A DNA stretch of 5,035 bases, taken from an uncultured Bacilli bacterium. GTDB taxonomy: Bacteria; Bacillota_I; Bacilli_A; ML615J-28; CAG-313. The translations under genes were made by a program, and so were the position numbers. The DNA lies in contig CAJGDR010000068.1 of NCBI GenBank assembly GCA_904502205.1, positions 1 through 5,035 of the forward strand. Reading direction: 5' to 3'. This document shows, piece after piece, positions 1-4,090 of this stretch. The notes beneath the pieces are model-generated. The model had not been told where the DNA came from. It did not search any database and saw only the letters and a list, made by a program, of their open reading frames with translations. The first letter of the stretch is position 1. Every line of letters begins with the position of its first letter.

Positions 1-821
1 ATTTCAATAATAAAACCCATATGATCAACAAATTCTTTTTCGGTGTAGGTTAGGGGAATAATTATATCCTTTGCTGTATTTTGAGTTAATTCAATAGTTT
101 CAAAAGAATTTGTAGATTCAATATACGGATTATAATTTGAACCAAAAAGTTGTGTTGTATGCATGGTATGATCAATTTCCGTATTATATTCATTAATAAT
201 GACATAATCATTATTTACTTTAATAGTACTTGAAATAGCCTTAATTGAATTTATTTTAATATTATTTTCTAGATTATTAGATAAACTAATCTTTACTGCA
301 ACTAAACTCTGTAAATTTCCTAAGTCATTACATATCGATTGTACTTTGTCAATGCTTAGATAATTACTATTAATTGGTTTTTCAAAGCAAATATTTCCTA
401 CATTAAATTGAATTTTTTCTCCAGTATTATAGTTAATTTCCAATTTTGCTTTATCAATTGTAAACATTTTTTCAATAATAAAATTAAATTTTAAATGAAT
501 TTTATATTGATAATATTCAATACCATTAATTAATTTTTTTCCTTGTAATAATTCAATATTAGTAATACTAGTTGAATAAAAATCTAGATCATTAAACAAT
601 ACACTTTTATCAATTTTTGATGTATTAAAATATTCATTATCATTAATATTTGAATATACTATTATTTCTAATTCAGGATAATCTTCTGCAATAATTGAAT
701 AATGTTTTTTAATAGCAAAAAAAGAAATTTTGTTATTATTCGATAATGATAAAATAACAATAAATAATGTTACTAAAAGAATTCCTACAATGGGGATTAT
801 GATTTTATAATGTTTCTTCAT
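1..821 (-). CDS. Membrane-anchored extracytoplasmic protein of unknown function (C-terminus beyond window)
   Basis: An uninterrupted frame runs from ATG at 821-819 to the left edge, giving 273 visible residues with no stop. The first residues are MKKHYK, followed by a strongly hydrophobic stretch at about residues 7-26 (IIIPIVGILLVTLFIVILSL). This reads as an uncleaved signal anchor or signal peptide, so the rest should lie outside the membrane. The remainder is rich in Asn, Ile, Lys, Tyr and Ser, with alternating patterns typical of beta-strands and no motif I recognise. The start overlaps the stop of the preceding secreted-protein gene by 17 bases, so the two are probably co-transcribed and translationally coupled. 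No strong Shine-Dalgarno is seen. An in-frame ATG nine bases upstream (830-828) has a weak AAGTGAG before it and is an alternative start. The reading frame is solid; function is unknown. Confidence 0.8.
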   Translation of the reverse strand, partial: MKKHYKIIIPIVGILLVTLFIVILSLSNNNKISFFAIKKHYSIIAEDYPELEIIVYSNINDNEYFNTSKIDKSVLFNDLDFYSTSITNIELLQGKKLINGIEYYQYKIHLKFNFIIEKMFTIDKAKLEINYNTGEKIQFNVGNICFEKPINSNYLSIDKVQSICNDLGNLQSLVAVKISLSNNLENNIKINSIKAISSTIKVNNDYVIINEYNTEIDHTMHTTQLFGSNYNPYIESTNSFETIELTQNTAKDIIIPLTYTEKEFVDHMGFIIE

Positions 822-1458
822 AATAATCATAATACTCACTTATAACATCTATATACTCCCAGGCTCCCTTTTTAAATCTAATGCCTAAAAAATAATAACA
901 AGCAACGCCTGTGTTTAAGTAAGCTTCTCCTTTACTGATGATTGTTAACTTCCTTTTTGCAGGAATATTTAGTGTAGTCCTTGTAGTCTCAACGGTTGTA
1001 TTTTGAGTTTTTGATCCAATTTGTTTTCTAATTTTACCATCGACTCCACCTGATATAGTTTTTACCTTACCGCTAATATCAATCCCAAGATCTCCTTCAA
1101 CACTAACACTTGATTCAACAAATTTTTCTTCTTCAAAAGTATATACAAATGATAATTCTTGATTAGTATTGTTGGCTTTAGAAAAAATAGTATTACCGAC
1201 AAACTTTACTTTAATATCATCATTAATTTGTTTTATACTCCAACCAAAAACCTTTTTCTTTACTTTTTTATATTCAATATTAAGTTCATCATTTGTATAT
1301 TCATCCAGCAATTTTGCAAAAGAATATTTTGGCAAAATTATCTCTTGAAAGTCTTGATGTCCAGCTCCTTTAACTTTTATTGGCGTGTATAAAACTATTA
1401 TTGACATTGTCAAGATCAAAATTTTTTTAAAAATAAAAACACCTTCTTTCGATAACAT
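805..1458 (-). CDS. Small secreted protein of unknown family, beta-rich
   Basis: 217 codons from ATG at 1458, ending in TAA. The N-terminus has KK at residues 11-12 and a hydrophobic core at about 13-26 (ILILTMSIIVLYTP), then VKGAG, which reads as a signal peptide cleaved near residue 32. The mature part of about 185 residues has an amphipathic, Ser/Thr/Gly-rich alternating stretch at about 115-163, then NIPAKRKLTI. It ends in an aromatic, acidic tail (EYYDYYEE). This layout loosely recalls aerolysin/ETX-MTX2-type beta-hairpin proteins, but I recognise no family signature and the resemblance is only inference. The start is uncertain: the ATG at 1458 overlaps a TATAAT -10 box and has no Shine-Dalgarno. 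An AGAAGGTG sits further inside, just before an in-frame ATT at 1434-1432, which would give the classic signal-peptide beginning (M)FKKILIL. The gene overlaps the next gene by 17 bases. Confidence 0.8.
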   Translation of the reverse strand: MLSKEGVFIFKKILILTMSIIVLYTPIKVKGAGHQDFQEIILPKYSFAKLLDEYTNDELNIEYKKVKKKVFGWSIKQINDDIKVKFVGNTIFSKANNTNQELSFVYTFEEEKFVESSVSVEGDLGIDISGKVKTISGGVDGKIRKQIGSKTQNTTVETTRTTLNIPAKRKLTIISKGEAYLNTGVACYYFLGIRFKKGAWEYIDVISEYYDYYEETL

Positions 1459-1512
1459 TATAAACTAATATATTTTTAAATACAATTAGTTTATTTTTCG
1501 AAAAAAGGTGTT
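1429..1512 (-). terminator. Large hairpin terminator downstream of pepP, active possibly in both directions
   Basis: Two 15-base arms (1438-1452 and 1498-1512) match at 14 of 15 positions. In the minus-strand RNA the mismatch becomes a G-U pair, so all 15 pairs form. A second perfect 10-base inverted repeat (1460-1469 with 1485-1494) forms an upper stem, leaving a loop of 15 bases. On the minus strand the lower stem is followed by UUUAUUUUU (1437-1429). On the plus strand it is followed by AUUUUU, with one C/A mismatch in the stem. It lies 16 bases past the pepP stop, the right place to end the regulator/pepP transcript. The loop is larger than in typical intrinsic terminators, and the structure contains the next gene's promoter and ribosome-binding region. 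Confidence 0.6.
1457..1485 (-). promoter_or_regulatory. Predicted sigma-A-type promoter for the secreted/membrane protein pair
   Basis: On the minus strand TTGTAT (1485-1480) and a consensus TATAAT (1462-1457) are separated by exactly 17 bases. Transcription would start near 1450, leaving a leader of roughly 16 bases that begins just before the AGAAGGTG ribosome-binding-like sequence. The -10 box overlaps the ATG at 1458, so this promoter could not serve a protein starting there. It lies inside the loop and upper stem of the large inverted repeat at 1438-1512. In AT-rich DNA a fortuitous match is possible. Confidence 0.5.
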
Positions 1513-1528
1513 ATTTTTGAATTTCATT

Positions 1529-2791
1529 TTAGTCTAGATTTTCGAAAAAATCTTCAATTTCTTTAACTTCTTTGATAATATTTTGAGATAAATTTACTGA
1601 TTTTTCTAAACCTATTTGAATATTGTCTTCAATACGAATTCCAATATTTTCTTCTTCAATATAAAGTCCAGGTTCAATTGTAATAATCATACCTTCGACA
1701 AGATCTAAATTTCTTAATGATGGATCATGAACATCAAGCCCTAATGAATGTCCAATTGAATGGTAGTAGTATTTAATTAATTCACTATCTTCTTTAATTA
1801 AACCTAATTTTTTACAACCTTCAGCTAAAAGTTTTTTAGCATAATCATTAATTTCTTTCCATGTTACACCGGCTTTAGCATACTCAATACACTTTTTATT
1901 ACAATTTAGAACAACTTCATAAACTTCTTTTTGACGTTTAGTAAACTTACCACTTACAGGGAATGTTCTAGAAATATCGCTAGAATAGTGCTTAGTATAA
2001 CAACCAACATCCATTAATAATAAACTATCATCTTCAATTTTAGAATTATTATCAACGTAATGTAAAATTGTTCCATTTTTGCCAGCTGCAATAATACTTG
2101 TAAATGATGCATTTTTACCTTCACTACGATTTACAAAATCATAATAAGCTTCTGCTTGCATTTCATTTTGTAATTTTTTATGATTTTTCATTACTTCTAA
2201 AATAGCATTATTTGTTGTATTAATACTTTCTTTGATTAATAGAACTTCAGCTTCGTCTTTTACCATTCTAAGTTTAATGATTTCTTGATAAATATCTTTA
2301 ATAATTAATGCTGGATATTTTTCAGTAATTGTTTTAGCATATGATAAACCAAAAGTATTATAGAATGGAACTTCATGTCTTTCTAAGTCTAAATATAATT
2401 TTTCAGCAACTTCATCAGCGTATCTTAGAATTTGGAAATGGTTAGTCATATAATCTTGGAAACTACCATTAAATAAGATATCTGAAACATCATATCCAGA
2501 TAATTCAGAAGCTTGTTGTTTAGTTAGTTTAGCACCAACCCATTTTGCTTTTAACTCATCATGTTCTTCAATAAATAATTTTTCGTAGTATTTTCCATTC
2601 GCTTTCCCAATAACAAGCGTTACATCTTCTTGGTCAATTCCTGCTAAATAATAAAAATTATGATTGACATTAAAGTTATATGATGAATCAGCAGATTTAA
2701 AAGGTGCAAAACCTGAATGTAATACTAAAATTGAATTATCGTCTAATACATTAAATATTCTTTTTCTTCTTTTTATCAATTGGTTTTTCAT
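1529..2791 (-). CDS. pepP: Xaa-Pro aminopeptidase (aminopeptidase P, peptidase family M24B)
   Basis: 420 residues, the usual length for PepP. The cytoplasmic enzyme releases the N-terminal residue from peptides whose second residue is proline, using a dinuclear metal (typically Mn) centre. Residues 1-130 fit the AMP_N domain (NFYYLAGIDQEDVTLVIG near 45-62). The C-terminal half is the pita-bread catalytic domain. All expected ligands are visible: D261 (LLMDVG), D272 (SSDISRTFPVSG), H348 (SIGHSLGLDVHD), E373 (TIEPGLYI) and E388 (IRIEDN). The second-shell histidines H244 (TILHY) and H355 are also present. I chose ATG at 2791-2789 because AAAGGA (2805-2800) stands eight bases before it and the protein then begins like known PepPs. 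In-frame codons further upstream lack this. The start overlaps the regulator gene by 41 bases, so the two share the promoter at 3762-3790. A large hairpin terminator follows. Confidence 0.95.
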   Translation of the reverse strand: MKNQLIKRRKRIFNVLDDNSILVLHSGFAPFKSADSSYNFNVNHNFYYLAGIDQEDVTLVIGKANGKYYEKLFIEEHDELKAKWVGAKLTKQQASELSGYDVSDILFNGSFQDYMTNHFQILRYADEVAEKLYLDLERHEVPFYNTFGLSYAKTITEKYPALIIKDIYQEIIKLRMVKDEAEVLLIKESINTTNNAILEVMKNHKKLQNEMQAEAYYDFVNRSEGKNASFTSIIAAGKNGTILHYVDNNSKIEDDSLLLMDVGCYTKHYSSDISRTFPVSGKFTKRQKEVYEVVLNCNKKCIEYAKAGVTWKEINDYAKKLLAEGCKKLGLIKEDSELIKYYYHSIGHSLGLDVHDPSLRNLDLVEGMIITIEPGLYIEEENIGIRIEDNIQIGLEKSVNLSQNIIKEVKEIEDFFENLD

Positions 2792-3740
2792 AATTCTTTT
2801 CCTTTGGATTATAATAATTTTCAAGTGTTCTTGCAACTTGTGTCATAACTTTAGTTGCGTCACGAATAGTAACACCATCTAAGATACCATATAAAATATC
2901 TTCATGGAAGCGATCGTGAATTTTTAGTACTTTTTTAGCTTTTTGTGTAGTACTAATTTTCATAACACGATGGTCTTCTTGGTCACGTTCTCTAAATAAA
3001 TATTCTTTTTTAACCAAACGATTAACACAAGTTGTTAATGAACCAACAGTTATTTTTAATTCATTAGCAATTTTAGTCATTGGCATAACAGCTTCTTTAT
3101 CAACAACTTCTAATACGTGTATTTCACCTAAAGTTAAATCAGAAATGACTTTTTTATCTAATAAACGTTCTTCAATAACCATTGTTAAATTAGCAACATA
3201 ATTAAATGCTTCTTCTAAACGTTTATAAAGAACTTTTTCTTCTTTATTAAATGTTCTAGCTTTACGTTCAGGTCTTTTTATTTCTGATGGTTTAGGTTTT
3301 TTTGATGTTGATGCTTTTCCAGTTTCTTCTGATTTTTTAGTTCCAGTTTTAGCAGTTGATTTTTTAGTAGGTTGTTTAGGAGCAGGCGTTTGTTCTTCGT
3401 GATCAGTGACACTTAATGCACCTAATAAGTCATCAATTTCATTTTTACCTTTAACACTGAAACCTTCATTGTTAACTTTAGTTTGTGTTAACTTTTTCTT
3501 ATCTTCAGTTTCCTTCTTAGTTACAGGTTTTTTTGTAGTTTTTGCAGCTGGTTTCTTAGCTGTAGTTTTTGCAGTTGTAGTTTTTTTAGCAGCTTCTTTC
3601 TTTGTAGTTGTTTTTGTAGTAGCAGCTTTTTTAGTTGCTGTTGTTTTAGCAGCTGCTTTTGCAGGAGTTTTTGTAGCTGCAGTCGTAGTTTTTTTCTTAG
3701 TTTCTTTTGTTTCTTGAGTAGATTTTTTAGTTGTTGCCAT
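2751..3740 (-). CDS. MarR-family regulator, FabT-like, with long histone-H1-like Lys/Ala/Thr N-terminal tail
   Basis: 329 residues from ATG at 3740. The C-terminal part (about 168-311) is a MarR winged-helix domain: helix-turn-helix around MTKIANELKITVGSLTTCVN (221-240), then RLVKKEYL and the wing RERDQEDHRVMKIS (250-263) with its D and R. The following KVLKIHDRFHEDIL (270-283) closely resembles FabT, the fatty-acid synthesis repressor that uses long-chain acyl-ACP as co-repressor. MarR proteins are usually about 140-150 residues; here about 165 extra residues precede the domain. Residues 1-90 are Lys/Thr/Ala repeats (about 23 of the first 75 are Lys), and 116-165 are again Lys/Ser/Thr/Pro-rich. 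Between them lies an acidic, hydrophobic island (FSVKGKNEIDDLLGALSV, 94-111). The start at 3740 has AGGAG seven bases upstream; the longer frame begins with TTG at 3773, upstream of the promoter -10 box. The gene follows acpP and overlaps pepP. The fold is near certain; FabT orthology is a sequence-based guess. Confidence 0.88.
   Translation of the reverse strand: MATTKKSTQETKETKKKTTTAATKTPAKAAAKTTATKKAATTKTTTKKEAAKKTTTAKTTAKKPAAKTTKKPVTKKETEDKKKLTQTKVNNEGFSVKGKNEIDDLLGALSVTDHEEQTPAPKQPTKKSTAKTGTKKSEETGKASTSKKPKPSEIKRPERKARTFNKEEKVLYKRLEEAFNYVANLTMVIEERLLDKKVISDLTLGEIHVLEVVDKEAVMPMTKIANELKITVGSLTTCVNRLVKKEYLFRERDQEDHRVMKISTTQKAKKVLKIHDRFHEDILYGILDGVTIRDATKVMTQVARTLENYYNPKEKNYEKPIDKKKKKNI
2800..2805 (-). 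promoter_or_regulatory. Ribosome binding site fixing the pepP start
   Basis: AAAGGA on the minus strand with an eight-base spacer to ATG at 2791-2789. It lies inside the coding sequence of the upstream MarR-type regulator, consistent with coupled translation. It supports the ATG at 2791 over the longer in-frame extension reaching 2836. Confidence 0.75.
3516..3740 (-). repeat. Low-complexity Lys/Ala/Thr-rich coding repeat (histone-H1-like tail)
   Basis: Encodes residues 1-75 of the MarR-type regulator. Degenerate short units such as KTTTKK, AKTTAKK and AAKTTKK recur without fixed period, and the plus strand shows recurring GTAGTTTTTG/GCAGCTG-like blocks. Such tracts resemble the C-terminal tails of bacterial H1-like proteins and of mycobacterial HU, which bind DNA non-specifically. 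They can vary in length between strains by slippage. Confidence 0.75.
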
Positions 3741-3747
3741 AATCATT

Positions 3748-3752
3748 CTCCT
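3748..3752 (-). promoter_or_regulatory. Ribosome binding site fixing the MarR/FabT-like start
   Basis: AGGAG, preceded by a run of A, stands seven bases before ATG at 3740-3738. The ATG at 3746 is too close (one base) to use it. The arrangement is almost identical to that of acpP (AGGAG, seven bases, ATGG), which supports both starts. Confidence 0.8.
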
Positions 3753-3761
3753 TTTTTTATT

Positions 3762-3790
3762 ATTATAAATCAATTTATAAATAAAGTCAA
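3762..3790 (-). promoter_or_regulatory. Predicted sigma-A-type promoter for the regulator-pepP unit
   Basis: On the minus strand TTGACT (3790-3785) and TATAAT (3767-3762) are exactly 17 bases apart, close to the ideal. Transcription would start near 3755, giving a leader of about 15 bases that begins just before the AGGAG ribosome binding site. It lies directly downstream of the acpP terminator, so the regulator and pepP form their own unit. Two palindromes overlap its -35 and -10 boxes. Confidence 0.8.
3763..3780 (-). promoter_or_regulatory. Candidate operator 2 overlapping the -10 box
   Basis: A perfect eight-base inverted repeat with a two-base centre, TTATAAAT-tg-ATTTATAA, covers most of the promoter spacer and five of six bases of the -10 box. 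Eighteen bases is a typical size for a MarR-family operator. Its centre lies about 21-22 bases from that of candidate operator 1, roughly two helical turns, so both would face the same side of the DNA. AT-rich sequence raises the chance of a coincidental palindrome. Confidence 0.45.
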
Positions 3791-3799
3791 ATACTTTGA
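3787..3799 (-). promoter_or_regulatory. Candidate operator 1 overlapping the -35 box
   Basis: A perfect five-base inverted repeat with three central bases (TCAAA-n3-TTTGA; TCAAAGTATTTGA on the minus strand). The last four bases (3790-3787) are the first four of the -35 box. The half-sites use the same letters as FabT boxes as I recall them (TTTGA-n3-TCAAA) but in the reverse order, so it is not a standard FabT box. Its position suits a repressor binding site. Confidence 0.4.
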
Positions 3800-3822
3800 T
3801 TCTAAAAGTTTTTTTCTACATT

Positions 3823-3855
3823 AAAAAAACCTTACAGAATTCTGTAAGGCTTTTT
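3823..3855 (-). terminator. Intrinsic terminator of the tex-acpP unit, symmetric
   Basis: A perfect 20-base palindrome (3830-3849) folds as CCTTACAG, loop AATT, CTGTAAGG. On the minus strand it is followed directly by seven T (3829-3823), a classic Rho-independent terminator. On the plus strand the stem is followed by C and TTTTT, so it could work both ways, although no plus-strand gene approaches it. It begins a few bases after the acpP stop. Confidence 0.92.
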
Positions 3856-3860
3856 ATTAA

Positions 3861-4088
3861 CTATTTATTAGCTTCGATATAAGATACTAAATCACTAACT
3901 CTACGTACGTTTTGAGCAGCTTCGTCGTCTAATTCAATACCGAATTCATCTTCAATTGCCATAATTAAGTCTACAGCATCAAGTGAATCAGCTCCTAAAT
4001 CATCTACTAAATGAGTATCTAATGTGATTGTTTCTGCATCTTTATTTAATTGATTAGCAATAATTTCTCTTACTTTTTCGAATACCAT
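3861..4088 (-). CDS. acpP: Acyl carrier protein
   Basis: 75 residues, full length for ACP, ending in TAG. ACP carries growing acyl chains on a 4'-phosphopantetheine arm through all steps of type II fatty-acid synthesis in the cytoplasm and donates acyl groups to phospholipid synthesis. The attachment motif is GADSLDAVDLIMAIEDEFGI, with the modified serine at residue 35. The protein is acidic, with helices II and III (DLIMAIEDEFGIELDD) well conserved. ATG at 4088 is preceded by AGGAG with a seven-base spacer, and the gene starts two bases after the tex stop. It therefore appears to be co-transcribed with, and coupled to, tex; no promoter of its own is evident. A terminator follows at once. The next gene downstream encodes a FabT-like regulator; FabT proteins sense acyl-ACP. 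Confidence 0.97.
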   Translation of the reverse strand: MVFEKVREIIANQLNKDAETITLDTHLVDDLGADSLDAVDLIMAIEDEFGIELDDEAAQNVRRVSDLVSYIEANK

Positions 4089-4090
4089 AA

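Noticed and set aside
1159..1392. Plus-strand open frame of 77 residues
   Set aside because: Antisense to the secreted-protein gene, composed of AT-driven Phe/Ile/Leu/Asn runs, without ribosome binding site.
1386..1413. Promoter-like TTGACA-16-TATACA on the minus strand inside the secreted-protein gene
   Set aside because: It would start transcription inside the coding sequence with no gene start nearby that needs it; chance matches are common in AT-rich DNA.
2664..2882. Plus-strand open frame of 72 residues
   Set aside because: Antisense to the pepP/regulator overlap; hydrophobicity comes from reversed Lys codons.
3406..3717. Plus-strand open frame encoding a very hydrophobic Phe/Val/Ala-rich 103-residue protein that looks like a membrane protein
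   Set aside because: It is the exact antisense of the Lys/Ala/Thr-rich tail: AAA/AAG codons read backwards give Phe/Leu-type codons. No ribosome binding site or promoter supports it.
3741..3773. Eleven-residue N-terminal extension of the regulator from TTG at 3773
   Set aside because: This extension would begin upstream of the predicted -10 box and run through the ribosome binding site that serves ATG 3740.
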